A stretch of DNA of 64,000 nt from Embiotoca jacksoni (Eukaryota; Chordata; Actinopteri; Embiotocidae). Positions 13,740 to 28,540 of the stretch are shown here, piece by piece. Every line of letters starts with the position of its first letter. Position 1 is the first letter of the stretch. The notes under the pieces are model-generated. The model saw nothing but the letters and a program-made list of their open reading frames with translations. It was not told the origin of the DNA and ran no database searches. The stretch lies in assembly GCA_022577435.1 (NCBI GenBank), contig JAKOON010000022.1, positions 9,322,230-9,386,229 on the forward strand, given 5' to 3'. Both the position numbers and the translations under genes were made by a program.

Positions 13740-16176
13740 CTTTCAAAGTGGTGGTTAAAACGTCCTCTGGCTTTTATTAAAGAAGGAATGCATCACTTAA
13801 CAATATCAAATTAGAGCTGGATGGGATGCACAAGACTCTCCCCTCTCTGCCACACACATATATACAAACACACACTATTTCTTTAGTTTTTTTTTTTTTT
13901 AGGTTTTCCAGTTTTATAACAGCATTTGTCATTTAAATTCTAGTTCTTCATTGAAGTGGTTTTAACGTTTATAAAAGTACTCTTATATCATGCAAATTTG
14001 CCACGCTGTGGCGCTTTCAAAGTGTTTAGCTTCACTCATTATTTGATAGCTGAATAGTAGAGGCTCACCTGCGACTGGCTAAAGAAAAGTGAATGTTTCA
14101 TCAGATCTGGCCAGAAAAATGTGTGCTTGCACATTTGAAAAGTGCTGTGCAAAAATATAAACAAGAACGCTGCGTAAGCTGCGTACTATTCCCAAGGTGT
14201 GCGGTTTATGCTAACAACCACATATGGTCTGAAGAAGAGTGTCTGACTTGAAACATCACGTGTATGCGGTGTTACAAAAAAAAAAAAAGAAGAACTGCAC
14301 TATAGAAGCACTGCAGACCAAATTCCTAACAGGATTTGTTTTGGCGACAATGAGCCAGGATAATCCTCAGAAATTGCAGGTTTTAGAAGATGTCTTTTTG
14401 TTTTCAGTACAGCAGATATAATATAGTGATGTAAAGTACTGTATGTACAGTGCAGCTCTAGAGTGATTGCTCAGTGTAATATGCATGGGTGCATACTGAA
14501 ACTTTGAAAAACATTACAAAGACCTTTAAATCATTATTTTGAAATGCAGTAATTCATTTCATTTAATCATCCATTGTCAGTTGTCTCTCCAGAGATGATG
14601 TATAACCCCTCAACAGAGTTTTAATCCAAGAGGATACTTTGGCTTGGCAAGGCATTTTAGCCTGTAGGGACATTGAGGACTTGTATGCAGTGGGATTCAG
14701 GTAATGGCACGTAGTAGGCAGTTTAAATGAGGTTGACTCTGCCAAATAATGAAAAATAGTGGTAATAATGTCGAGGAGAAGCCTCTGTGCTGTTTTTGAC
14801 AAGCCCTGAAATAGCATCAGTTCTCAACATACTCTAATCAGCTCCTGAGCAGCGACGGGATTTACAGAAAATCCACTTGAATGTTACAATAATTGGTTAC
14901 ATGTGCAGGGATATAGGCAGAGCCGAGTGCACAATAAAGATTGACAGATACAAATGTAAGGCCGAACAGTAGCTGTATTGAAGCGGCAATTATTTTCATT
15001 TTGCAATGATTTATCCAAAGTGAGATGCCGACTCTTTGGAAAAGGAATGAATGGTACATTTAAAAAAGCACCTGGTGCATGAAGTCAGCTCTGGTTTCCA
15101 AACTCAGAGCAAACTCAAAATAGCTTTATTGATCCTGTGAGCAACAAAGCGAAAACACTGAGTGCAGAGACAAGCTCCGTGTGCAAAGGTTTTCTGTCTA
15201 GTCAAGGAGCTAAATTCCACTGAATTAAGTAGAGATGGTGTTTTGGTACAGTTCGTCAAAATTTCAGGAATGTTTTACCGTCCTAAAATCCTCACTGTCA
15301 ATTAAAAATAACACAAGGCCAAGAGTCAAGCTTTGTGAAGGTGTACTTGTGCTTTGAGCTACATGCTAAGATGTAACAAGCCAGTATGCTCCTAGTGGTA
15401 ATACTAACTTCATTCACTGTCATAGTTTAGCATGTTAGCCCTAAAATTTGAGACTGGCGTTACTTTTGCAGGCATTTGTTCGTAAACCAAAATATTAGAG
15501 ACATCTTAAAGTTAACCGGATAAAAGCACTCGATGAAAAGTCAGGCTAATCACCGAAGTCATAAGGCTGGGAACCCTGAATATCAATACTGTTTTTTGTT
15601 TTTTTTTGCCAAACTGTTCAGTAGATGTTAAGATAGTTCACTGGAAAAGTTTAGATTTTGACTGGTGACTAGATGAAAATTCTGATCTCAAAAGTTAGGA
15701 TCTGTAAAAAGTTTCACGGCAACGCATCTAATAGTTGGCTAAATATGGAGAGATCAACATCACAAGTGGATTTTTTTTTCCCTCTGCATTTTCTTTGGTA
15801 AATGTAGGATTGTGAATAAGAAGATCCTAACCTGAAGCTTCCCAATCCAATCTCTACTAATGCTCCAATCAGAGATGACAATTTCCTGCATTTTATAGCA
15901 CTTTTATTGCCACTTCTATTGTCCCAAAGGTGTGCCGGTGACACCCTGCAGTAGTTAACAAATCTCAGCAGAGGGACTTTATGACCACAAACTTAAATCA
16001 CACTCGGCCGGTGAGTGTCAACGAATATTAACACCGATCTGTCGAGACCACTGAGCAGCAGGTCCACAGACCTGATATGCAGCAGCGAGTCAAACTGGTG
16101 GGCCTTGTCAGAGAGGGCTAAAGATCCATTTCCTGGTGTGAAAAGCTGCTGAGAGGAGTCGGCATGAATGGGGAGA

Positions 16177-16198
16177 GGGGGGGGGGGGGGGGGGGGGG
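16177..16198. repeat. Poly-G run
   Basis: Twenty-two consecutive G. Runs like this are polymorphic and error-prone in sequencing. Confidence 0.95.
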
Positions 16199-16618
16199 AC
16201 TCAATGGATGCGAATTGGGACGTGGACCGAGGTCTTGATGTAAATCTGGTATTTGTGTCGGCTGGCTTGTTAATCATTGCGCGGATGTGTTAGGCTAATG
16301 TATTGAAACTGGCTAGGTGGGAAACTAACAAAAAGGTACAGGGGGAGGAGGCAAAAAAGAAACTTGTGAAGGAGAGTCCATTTGCGTACTGGAAACTAAG
16401 TTCATCAAAAATAATAGAAAACAAAGGAAATGGACCCGAAACAAAGTTGGCAGTCACTGGGAAAGGTGAACAGAAATTCAAATTTGGGGCTAGCTGGAGA
16501 CAGCAACCTTCCAATTTCAATAAAGGAAAAAAAAACAAAAAAACATTCTCTCTCTCACCCCCAAAATAAAAGCAAACACACACCAAACCAGAGACCCAAC
16601 CGAAGGTGTTGACCCTCT

Positions 16619-16644
16619 GAGACAGACAGACAGACAGACAGACA
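16619..16644. repeat. (GACA)n tetranucleotide repeat
   Basis: About six GACA units. Confidence 0.95.
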
Positions 16645-17866
16645 ACTGTGCATCAAACCAACCTCATAATATAACCTCCAATCAGGCTGATTGCCACCAG
16701 GTGAGGGAGAACATCACAGGTGCAGGAAGTTACTCCTGATGAGGAGTGAGTGAGTGACAAATCCTGTATCATAGATCTTAGGATTCCACTAATACGAACA
16801 CTGTATACACATATGGCTTTATTTGTCAAGTCAAATTACGTGACAGGGATTTGTCTTGTAAGTGTAAGTAAGTGTTGGTGCCTCAGTATAAACAACACCT
16901 TATTATATTAAGCATTATGACCCAGAAGTGCATCATAAATCCCAGAGAACAGTCTCCCCCCCCCCCCCCCATAAGCATGTTTCACTTTCAGATTTTGATT
17001 TATTTGCCCGGGCTTGTCCGTTTTACTTCTGTGGTGTTACTTGTTGTGTTGGGAACTTTCTCAGGACTTTTCTTGTCACAGTGAGTTAAAAAGTAGTGGA
17101 ATGTTTTGCTCAAGACGTCAGTTTGACGATCTGAAAAGCACTTTTTTTAGAAGCAAATTTTCCAACCCCCTTGCTCTCATCAGAATCGGGGGTCCACATC
17201 CAACAGTTTGACAATCGCATCCACTCCCAAAGCGTATTTCTTTGGTGTATTTTGGTCATCAAACAACTTGATTAAGTCTCCTGTAGGCTCTTCTTCATGA
17301 CTTGCCTAGAACAGTTAAATGTTCCTGCCTTAAGATGTGGGCGATTCTTTGTCTTACCAGAATTAATTAATGTGGATGAACATTAAAAATAAAAAAGATT
17401 CCAAGAAATTGTTGCCTGAACAGCCAATGTTGGTTTTAATCCCATTCGCTATTTGCACAATCTTGTACATTTCATCATGTGTTTGCACTATACGCTACTT
17501 TAATATCAGGAATGGTCTCCATGCTCTGTTTGAGTTCATCTTTTATGACAAACTGTCCTGCTACGAGATGAGACATGTCCTTGTCGGTTTCTGTTGTAAA
17601 TAACGTAAGGGACGTATCTCCTGATATCTGCGCTCTTAGGAATCAGTTAAACCGCTTCTTGCCTCCTGGGGATGAAATGCCGCTGGCTGATTCCAGGTGT
17701 GAATGACTGTTATAAATGAAAACAGAGCACCACACTGCTGGAGAAGAGTGTGTTTGCTTAGTAAACCCTCCCTCCAAAATAAAGGTTAAGAAAAGGCTAA
17801 ATTACCAGTTGAGTTGTGTTCCAATAGATAGATAACATGTGCAGCCAGAACCAGTGAGTAAGTGTG

Positions 17867-17868
<2 letters not shown>

Positions 17869-17923
<55 letters not shown>
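17869..17923. repeat. (GT)n microsatellite
   Basis: About 27 GT units. Confidence 0.97.
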
Positions 17924-17925
<2 letters not shown>

Positions 17926-20421
17926 CAGTTAGTCTAGACTTGGTCTTGGGTTTCAAGTATAGAAAAGGCCACTAGATCTTGTCTGCACCCCGGTCCAAAG
18001 CTTTTGCCAAGGAAAGAAAACGCTGCTCAGAAACTCCTTTGAAGGACTTGATCAAAAGGTTTCTGTTCAAATCGTTTCTGACTTCTGACTGAATTTAGGG
18101 TCAGACCGATATTTGTGGCCAATAATGTCCTTTATTTCTTTGGGTATCAGCCAAAGAATTTGGAAACAGAAAAAAAAAAGTCTTAAATAGTTACAAATTC
18201 GTGCTGTGGTCATTTCATTTTCATTTAAAATCAGAACGTTTCCTTGCTTTGGGATTAAGTTCTGTCTTATGTAGCTGCTTGTAAAAGAAAAACAAAGAAT
18301 GACACAGAGTATTTTCCATTTTCTAACATTAAAAAAGGTCACATTTAAAGACATCCTAGCTATTTGCGATTTCTCTGCCAATTTCTGTGCTCTAAGTGCT
18401 GGGGTCAAAGGTCACTGCATAAACCCTCCATTAGTAAGTTGCTGCTCATCAGCCTCGGGCATGTGAATGAAACCGGTGCATCATCCATTCAGCACATGTC
18501 CAACGGTTCTGCAGAGGGCTGGTACATGACGTCTTTGCCTTAGAATGGCTAAGGCCCATTACAAAGGTATTGTGAAGGAAGGAAGCTGCAGGATAATCGT
18601 GTTTATGTCGACAACGACATTGTCACAAAAAGATAAAGAGGCATGAAGTTCTGGTTCTTAAGAGGTCTGCTGTAAAATCAAGATCCTACAAGTTTAAAAT
18701 CTCATAGAAAACCTCCAAAAAAGGAAGAACAAAGCAAGTTGAGTGACTCTATCCATCATGATCTTTCACTATAATCACAAACAAACCTACAACATTAACA
18801 ATAAGACTCCTCTAAAAATCATTTCAGAAACTTTTTGTTCCACTGCACCCTCTTCTCTCTTCCAGAAGGAAGCAGAGGAGACTGCAAGGTCAACTGTCCT
18901 TTTGTGTTTTCTAAAGAACCATCGGTCTCTGGCCACAGGCCCGGGCCCAGTCTGAAAGACCGATATCTGCCTATTGTCTGGGCTAAAGCCACTCATCCTC
19001 GGACCTGTCCTCTATTCACGCGAAGAGCATTCCTCACCCACTTGTTGGCTGTTTTCATTATCTGAATTAAGTACTTGTCCGTCACAAAAATAGAGCTCTC
19101 GCCCATCCACCTGAAGTAAGATTTGCAGAGCTTTTGAAATGCATCTCCAGAGAAATATCTCGGGAAACTTAATGCGCATCTTTCTTGGGGTTAAAGTCAA
19201 AGTGGCTTTTGCAGAGCGCTGCCAAGACCCCTGGAAAACTTAAGAGCTTTTCTGAAAGGTTTACCCGCTGACTGGACTGCCAAGCTCCTCCGTCTCCTCT
19301 CTCAATTTCAAATATGCGTCGGTATGCCAGGAAAGAAGGCCGTGTTGGCAGAGCACATAAACAGTCCCATCTCCGAGCACACAGAGGATCTCTTTCTCTA
19401 TCTCACTCTCCTAAGCTAATTTGCTAACTGAGTCATTTCTCATTTGTAACAGGTAATCTGGCATGTGACAAACAGCTCTGTTGCCCTCCCCGCGAGTGAC
19501 TTTGTGGGGTTGTCAGAGGGGAGGGCGTCTTTGTGTGCCAGACAATTGAGTAAACTCATTTGTCATTTTTGACTCTTTAAATGAAGCTTTTCAGCCTTTC
19601 ACAATGACTGATGGTGCAGAACTTGTCCAAATAATAAAATCCAGCTTCTCCAGGCACATCCAGTGAATTTGTTTTGTACGCAGACGGTTAGGTGCAACTT
19701 TTTTTTTTTACGTGTTATCATTTCTAAATCCAAGCTTATCTTTTCACATATCTCATTTTGGAACAAAGCTCGTCACTGCTCCTTCTGCCGGGAGTTTCCT
19801 GAGGTGAAGTGTTCTCTGACAATAACGTCATTGTGACTAGTTCAAGTGAGAGATGAGGACAGGGGACCCCTCTCCTCTCACTCATTCACATCTCCAAAAT
19901 AGGAAGGGGGTGGCGATGTCAGCGACAGGTTGAGCGGCCAGATCCCCTGCGTGAGAATTTCCTCAGATGGATGAAGGTGATTTGAGAGGAAGCGTGGTCA
20001 ATATTTAACCAGAGAAACACCAACAAGACATGAGGGCTTTTATTATGGATTAGCTGCTTTTAAAGGTTTTCATCGCCCTCAACACAAAGATGATACAGTT
20101 TGTCAAAGTGTCACCTTGTTGGCAAACAGAGTCCCCGTAATCAGTGTTTTTTAATATAAACAGTGGAGCGCTTCAATATTTGTATCTGAAAGAGGTCACT
20201 CATAGCAATGACCTTTACAATTCCTGTCAGCTTTACTGTGCTTTATAGCATCTTTTAGCTTATTGTTTTGGTTTTCTGTCAGACGGACAAAGTCAGCAAC
20301 TGGGAGCTAAAGAGCCAGATATATTTTTTTTAAGGGTATCGAGTTAAAAGGAGAGCAAATATTAAGGCATACACAAATATGACTAAATTAATGAATTTAT
20401 TTCAGTGATGTGTTTAAAGCT

Positions 20422-20475
20422 TGCCCCTGCTCCACTTAGTGGCCAGAAAATAGTCATTACAGGTTTAAATTAATG
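20422..20475. repeat. Short dispersed repeat, copy 2
   Basis: Same layout as 11048-11100: a GTGGCCAGA core, then TTACAGGTTTAAATTAA. Roughly 50 bp recognisable; more diverged in the first 12 bp. Confidence 0.45.
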
Positions 20476-20623
20476 GAAGTCCTTTTAAAAGTATCATAAT
20501 TTGTCTCAACTTGTAAAATATATGCTTCATTATCATCACAAAGCATTTATGATCAAAGCATAAGTTCTCTAATTTGGCCCAGGTTTGTGCACAAATTATT
20601 ATCACAGCTGTATTTAACAAACT

Positions 20624-20648
20624 TTTGTTGTTGTTGTTGTTGTTGTTA
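20624..20648. repeat. (TTG)n repeat
   Basis: About eight TTG units; reads as poly-Asn on the minus strand. Confidence 0.95.
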
Positions 20649-21192
20649 TTGAGATAATGGAGCAGCTGAACCAAGAGCACATTAACCACCCGTGATCAAA
20701 TCAGCAGCTGAGTACAAATTCACGAGACATTATTAGAGCAAATGACATTAGATGCATCAGTCGGGATGACCCCAGGGCCCCTTTAATGACAGCAAGCGCA
20801 CAAGCACATCACTTGCATTATAAATAGAAGTTTCCTCTTGGAGGGAAGGAAAGAGGAGTGAAATGGATCATAATTATTTGCAATATGTGCAAATAAGAGA
20901 AAAAAAAAAAAATCCCATTTTTTTTTTCACTTTAGAAAGGTGTTTTAATAAAGAAGAGCTTTTTCTAAGTTAAAAGCAAATTAAATCTGTCAGGATAAAA
21001 GTGAAAAGTTGTCTTGGCAAAATTGTTTTAAAGAGACGGAGACAGACTGAAAGAGACAAAGAGAGCAGACATGTCATCTGGCTCAGGAATCCTGCAGCCA
21101 AGTTGGGGGGTGGGGGGGATTCACACTAGTGGAGGAAGGGGTGTAGAGATAGGGCTGGTTGGGGTGTTGACTCTGAAGTGTGTATGTGTGTA

Positions 21193-21196
<4 letters not shown>

Positions 21197-21234
<38 letters not shown>
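21197..21234. repeat. (GT)n microsatellite
   Basis: About 19 GT units, about 100 bp upstream of the possible alternative first exon. Confidence 0.95.
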
Positions 21235-21235
<1 letters not shown>

Positions 21236-21329
21236 TTGAAGTGCAGTGGCAGGCGATTTGCTCTGGAGGGGAGGAATGAGGGAGGGGCTGACAAGGCTTG
21301 GCTGTCCCATGAGCACACACTCACAGCGG

Positions 21330-21759
<430 letters not shown>

Positions 21760-24700
21760 GTAAGAGAAAAATAGATGAAACTCGCAAAAGCAGAAGGATT
21801 TTGTTGAGTGAAGAAGACTTTTAAAGCTCTTCTTCACAAGTTCCACCGTTACTGAGATCTGTTGATGAGGATGGTCCTGCACGTGTGTATTTTTCTATTC
21901 ATTAAGTGTGTGTGGGTGTTTGTCTAGGTCTTGTGTGTGCAGTCCTCATAGTGTCTGTGCAGGTGGTCTCACTCCAGCTGTGTGAAGTCTCCTGCACACC
22001 CTCTGACACCCATTTGGCCTTAAAATAACACTCTTCAGTAGTCAAAGAGCAATGACATCGGCCTTTGAACTCCACAATTTTAATGGTTTTCCAAAAGAAA
22101 ATCCCATCAAATTTTGGAAAATTAGACTTCATTTTCTTCACTTCAAGTCTTGTCCTTTAAATTAACTGCAGGTCATTCAAGCTGTAACTGTTTTAATAAA
22201 CATCAGAGAATATGATACTCTTTGGCACAATCTGTAAAAGTCACACATCTCACTAATTTAGGAAGTATTCCTTTACTTTGCCTGGGGTTGTGGTCAATTG
22301 AAAATAACAGGATTGGTTTACTAATTCCTCAGTGAAGGAGATCCCCTTTAAAAGTGTCAGGTAAGCGAGGGGGAGGCGCACACGGTTAAGTTAAGCTGGC
22401 TACATCTGGCCCCTGTTTACACAGTCCCGATGTTGTGACTCTGTAAATGGCTTTTTCAAAGAGAAGTTTCCCTTTTTAACCCCTCTGAACCTCTTCCCAT
22501 CACGTCTCCCCCGGCGTTTAGAGGAGGAATTGGTGGACATTTTGTTTTTGTTTTTGACAAAGACAGCCATTGTGCGATTGCCAAGAGGTGACATGGTGAA
22601 ATGTGAGTTGCTGTGTATGTTGGCTCAGGAATCTGCAGTCACCTTTTTCCCCTGGAACTCGTGGGATGAGAGTCAGCGGAGCACATTTTGATATTTTAGG
22701 CGCGTTCCTTTATGCTCAAAGAAACCTGGTAATGCAATCAATTTAATGGCCCATTGGCCCCTTATTCCTAACGTCCACCAAACTCACAACCAGAGTTCCC
22801 TTAATACTTCATAGTGGCACAAAATAACGTTGAGAAAAAAAATTACTGCACTACTTACTGGTCTTAACTGGGATAGATGAGATAAAGTAGAACAGGTAAA
22901 GAAAAGCTTCTGAGTGATAACATTATCTGTCCCACCATAAAACCTGATAGATTAGTCACTGAAAAACAAAGCAACACTCCAATACCCTTATGTCCTGTGA
23001 TAAGACCTGTGCTTTGACTTTTTAAACAGCATTTCTAATCTGTAAATTCAGTGTTTTGAAGTCCTGGCCTTCATGAAACTGTATGCTAATTATTATTAAT
23101 TTTTTATTATTACTTTTTTTTTTTTTTTTTTTTTTTGGTGGGGGGGGATTATGCTAATATATCCCCAGTCTTGTTACTGGGGTTTGACTACATGGTCTGG
23201 TGTAGGAAGACTGGAGGTTGAACTGACCAGACAGCAGTTGACATCTCGTGGAGGACGGAGCCGCCTCCTACAGAGTTTGCATTGTGAGTTCAGTTGCAGC
23301 TGACCTTTGACCTTGGAAGGGAAGACAAGGTAAACATCATTCCTTAGGGGATTCAACAAAAATGAAAAATGTTTGAAGAAGATTTTAGAAAAAAAAAAAA
23401 AGCACAAAATGCCATTAATTTTGAGACTATGATGCCAAAGTATTAAAATAAAGTTAAATAAACCTAACAAGGATATAATTCCTCAGGTTATTTTAACAGG
23501 GCTCACCAATCTGGTATCTTTACACAATTTAAGTAGAAATGTGAATTTCAAAATGACAGTAATTTTAGCTTTGAAAAAAGTATTACTCCACCAGCCCAAG
23601 CTAAAACTCAGGGTTAAAAAGAGTAGAAAAACAAAAAACAAAATCATTCTGAACTCCGGGAATGGTCTTATTTTATTAAAAGGTCATGCAGTTCTTCATA
23701 GTTCAGGCCCATCTCCATCTACTGAACTTTGTACAGTCCCTTAAAAAAACGGTCTATCACCTGGCACAAGCTTTTAAATGAACTCAACAGGCTGCTCTAC
23801 AGCTGTAACTAACAGACACAATTATCGGTCAGTAGAAGCTATCAAGACCCTAATGTCCCAGAGGGTGCTGTGGTGCTGCTCCTGTGTGAAAGATCAAACT
23901 TACATAGTTTCAGGGCGGCAGTGTGAAGTTTCTGACTGTTTTCAACCAAACAAGGACCATTCTGGCCCAGATTTGCATGTCAAAGAAGCAGAGCAGAGCA
24001 GGGCCAATGAAAAGTGGCTTTTTCAACACCTTGAGACAAAAGCGGTTTTATCAGACTGAGAGGCCTCTGAAGAACACAGCCAGTGAGATAAGAGGGCTAC
24101 TGCTGAAGGCGGGAGACGCACAGCGACTCGACTGATTCATCCCCATTCACGTATCAGTCCGACTGATATCGGCTTGTAAAGAGGAAGAACAAAAGTGCTG
24201 CTAAAAGTAGATTCCTGCTGCAGGTGTGAGTGGACGGATTGTGTATTATGCTGTGTGCAGTGGTGATTTCCCACACATAGCTGTAAATCCCTGTTGAGCG
24301 CAACATGTTAACCTGCTTAGTTTCATAGCTTTTAGCCCTTGATAGCAAAGAGCAACAGATGTTTGGTGGCTAACAGCTGGAAATATCTGTTGCATCATGC
24401 TATTTCAGATCCTGATTTAAAAGGAACCGACTGAAAGCACTTGATGTCCCGTTTGCTGACACAGATAACTGTCCTAACAGGGTCTTGATTATGTATGACT
24501 TTACAATGACGCACATCAAGCAAATGCACGAATGTGTATTCAACTCCACACTTAAAAGGGGAACGTACAGACATTTTAACACCCTGTTATAAACAATGGT
24601 GCTGCTATATCCTCAGAGTCGTGGATGTTTGCCTGTTGATGACGTGTTGGAAAAAACCTGCTGTGATTTTCCATTATACATCTTATTAGTTTCTTTTGAA

Positions 24701-25164
24701 AGTGGACAAGGTCTATTTTGCATACTTTATCAAGCACGATTCTGTAATGGATTAAAAAAAAAAAAAGGCAGTGTGACACACCAACGGGACGGAAAATAAC
24801 ATTAATTATTCTTAAGTGTGACGCAAGAGGTTTGAATGTGACTGTGTCCCCTCGTCTCTGTTTGTTCTCTCCTTGTCTCATATTTTCTAGGCAGTATGTC
24901 TCTAAATAGTCATTAAATTATGAGGAAGAATAATAAACACAGATTAAAGCCAGTTGACTGATTGCAGGCCTTTAAAAAATGTGGAAGAATTTACAGGAAG
25001 TGCAAAAATAAAATCATAAATCAGCATCTTCCCAGCCAATCAGTGTCAAAAATGTAAAAGCTGGAGATTTTTGTGTAAAAAAGGAAACTATGAAAAAAAA
25101 CCAAAGTTTGGTAAATAGGATTCCTAAATCCGCCCTTTTTGTTTTTTCACAGCGCCCGTGTGTG

Positions 25165-26874
25165 ATGAACCTGGAGCGCAGTGAGAGAGGGGAGCGCCCT
25201 TTACCTCGAGGCCCCGAGATGGAGGCTCGCACCGGGGGAAAGATGGGGAAGATGTCGGTGGGCTTCAAGAGGAGCTCCACCTCGGATGACGACTCCGGAT
25301 GTGCGTTGGAAGAGTACGCTTGGGTGCCGCCAGGACTCAGGCCTGAGCAGGTTGGACAAAATGACTTAATCTGACCATTTAAAATGATACAATATGTCTT
25401 CCAGTGTATTCTTTCCATTTTGTATTTATATGGTAACAGCTTAAACTGTAAATCACAGCTCAAAAAAACACATTGCACATATTCAAAGGTAGATGCTGAC
25501 CACATGGAGTTCAGGTTCGAATAAGGTTATGTGTGCAGACATTCATGTCCATGTGCCACAATAGCAGATTAGTAGTTCTGCATGCTGTGGCCTAACATCT
25601 GTCTATGTTTTTTGGTCACATGCAGTGTGTATTTAAGATACACATGTTCCTCTCAGTCAGAAAACACTGCAGTCTCGCATATCTCCTGGTATGTTTTTCG
25701 TGGAAGTGCACAATAAATTTCGTTCACGTCTCTCCTGTCAGGGGAAATTAACCAAGGCAAACATTACCATGTCCAGCCGCGTGCCGTCTCCTTGTGTGCG
25801 GAGAGATTTCACAGTCAGGCACCTGTGATCGGATAGAGATCGACATGTTTGACCCACAGAGTCACAAAATAAGGACACACGATGCTTCGTGTGTGCAGTC
25901 AATAATACCCAACTGCCCTTTTCCTCCTCTCCTCTCCTCTCCTCCTTCCTCTTCCCTCCTCCCACGATTTCACTTGTCTACTCTGCTAAATTTCATTCTC
26001 GTGTCCCCATCTCCAGATCCAGATGTATTTCTCCTGTCTGCCAGAGGACAAGGTGCCGTACGTCAACAGCCCGGGAGAGAAGCACAGGATCCGACAGCTC
26101 CTCTACCAGCTGCCGCCGCATGACAACGAGGTAGAGATAATGAGATAGAGCCAGTAACAGGCCCAGGGTGTGTGAGAGTGGGCGAGAGAGAGAGAGAGAG
26201 AGAGATTAAAAAAAAAGAAAAAGATTAGCTGCAGGTTATTTATCAAGATGTAAAAAAAAAAAACTTGAATTATTGCATACCTTTTTTTTTTTTTTTAAAA
26301 GAAACCTCAACAGTACTGGTATTACAATATATCCACAACAGTTTCTCCTACAAGTAAGAAACATCACTTTATTTTGAGGCATAAAAACAACTGTAAAATA
26401 AAAGATTTTCAATGGCACCCTACCCCAAATAAAGCCAGCAGCTGAGTAAAGTCTCCACAATCTTGCCAGTCTTTTCTCGTAAAGCTAAAACAATAGCTAC
26501 ATTCCCTTCAGAAAAAAAAAAAACCCTCCTCCTGTGACAGTAAAGCACATGCCTGCCTCTTCTGTATAATAGCTTTATGGTGTGTAAACCAGCGCTCCTT
26601 TCACATCTGTGTTAATAGAGTTTACATTAGGAGATATGGTGGAGGGTTATCACCAGAGGGGGGAGGGCTACTGACGGAGGTGGTCTCTGTGCACACACAT
26701 GGAAGATACACAATAGGTGCACTCAACACACACGAACACAGTGTTTGACTGAGCGGTTTTATGATGTTTGTTGGCTGACCCGGTGGTTGAGGTAGCAAAC
26801 TGACGGAGGATTCCTTGCGTAACTGTGGTTAGGAGGGAGACGCACGCTGTGTGTATAAAAGGGAGAGACAGTGA

Positions 26875-26943
<69 letters not shown>

Positions 26944-27493
26944 CTCGCACACCGACATTGTTTACTGCTGTTTAGAGAAAAACTGAGCTGATTGTTAGGA
27001 CAGTCTTGATCTTTTATCTGAACCTTCATGACCATCTCTAAACACAGAGGAAGGGTTTGTGTCTCGCTCACGCCATCCTTTCAGTGCAGCTTTGATGCTT
27101 TCATTGAACCTTTCTCCTGTCATATATGGAGTTCTTGTGATGCTCTTTCCCAAAGTTGGATGCAAAGATGAAAGCTGGACCATCAGCAGTATTGGCTGGA
27201 TGTTTTGAAGTCCTAGTTCCACTTTCTCCTCCGAATCAGCTTCTCCTTTTAGCCACAAATTGACCTTTCCGTACTTTTCTTTTGGCAACTCATCCCCCTC
27301 TTCTATTGCGTTTTTTTTTTTTCCGACAGGTGCGTTATTGCCACTCTTTAACCGAGGAGGAGAAGAGGGAGCTCCACATGTTCAGCACCCAGAGGAAGAG
27401 AGAGGCACTGGGGAGAGGAACACCTAAGATCCTCCCCCGAGCTCTGCAACACACCCGCTGTGAAAATGTAGGTGCCACAAGTGGACACCCATG

Positions 27494-27548
<55 letters not shown>

Positions 27549-28476
27549 CCATATGCACAAATGAAGACCACTGCATCATGCTCTCATACAGCTAGTTGAC
27601 AATCTAACACTTACAAGGAAACCAACTGGTGAGTCTTAAGTTATTTATATCACATGCAGCTAACAGCCGCTATCCAATCCCAAAGCACGGCAAACCCGAG
27701 GCACAATCCTGATTAGCTAATACAGAGGTTTTAATCACGGACATAAACGTCCTCATTAGGGCGAAGAGAGAGGAAACGGGGAGATTGGGAGTCTCATGTT
27801 TAAGCTGAGCAGAGGAATCCAACCGATTTCCTGCCACCCATCTAGAGCGCAGCATGACAGCCAGCAATTTAAAAAAAAATGAAGAGGTTAATAAGTAGTT
27901 CTTGCAGAGTTGTAAACTCCAGATTCTTCCAAACAAATCACATTGTATGGCACATTTACGGGAATAATCACATGTAACTTGGCTCAGCATATATGCAGCT
28001 GGTTATACGACTGTTTCTGGGAAATTGGAAATGGACAGTGCAAAGTTTTTGTTTTAGATTGATGCTATTTTTAGAGATTTTTCTGGGAATTTAGACTTTT
28101 GGAAAAAGAGTCATTTGGCATTGACGTGTTGGCTGAACAAACATAAGAGTGGTTATAATCTGAAAACCGGGCTTGTGTCTTACCCTGTTGATTTGGTGAT
28201 GCTCTTTTAAACATTGAAAAAGTCCTTGATCATATTTCTGAAAACGTTCCTTTCATTGCAACAAAAATAAATATTAGGGTTATGTGGCTTCCACCAAATT
28301 CAGCACTGACAAGGGAGCGAACCACATCATCCACCATGCATTCAGGAAGAGCAGATGAAGTGCAGCCATGTTAACTCTCCTGAACAGGCAGATGAAGTCT
28401 GTCACCACTCAAACGCAGATGCTAACACAGAGGATGCAAGGTCACGCACACTGAGCTGACTCACTGCATCACCAGT

Positions 28477-28540
<64 letters not shown>

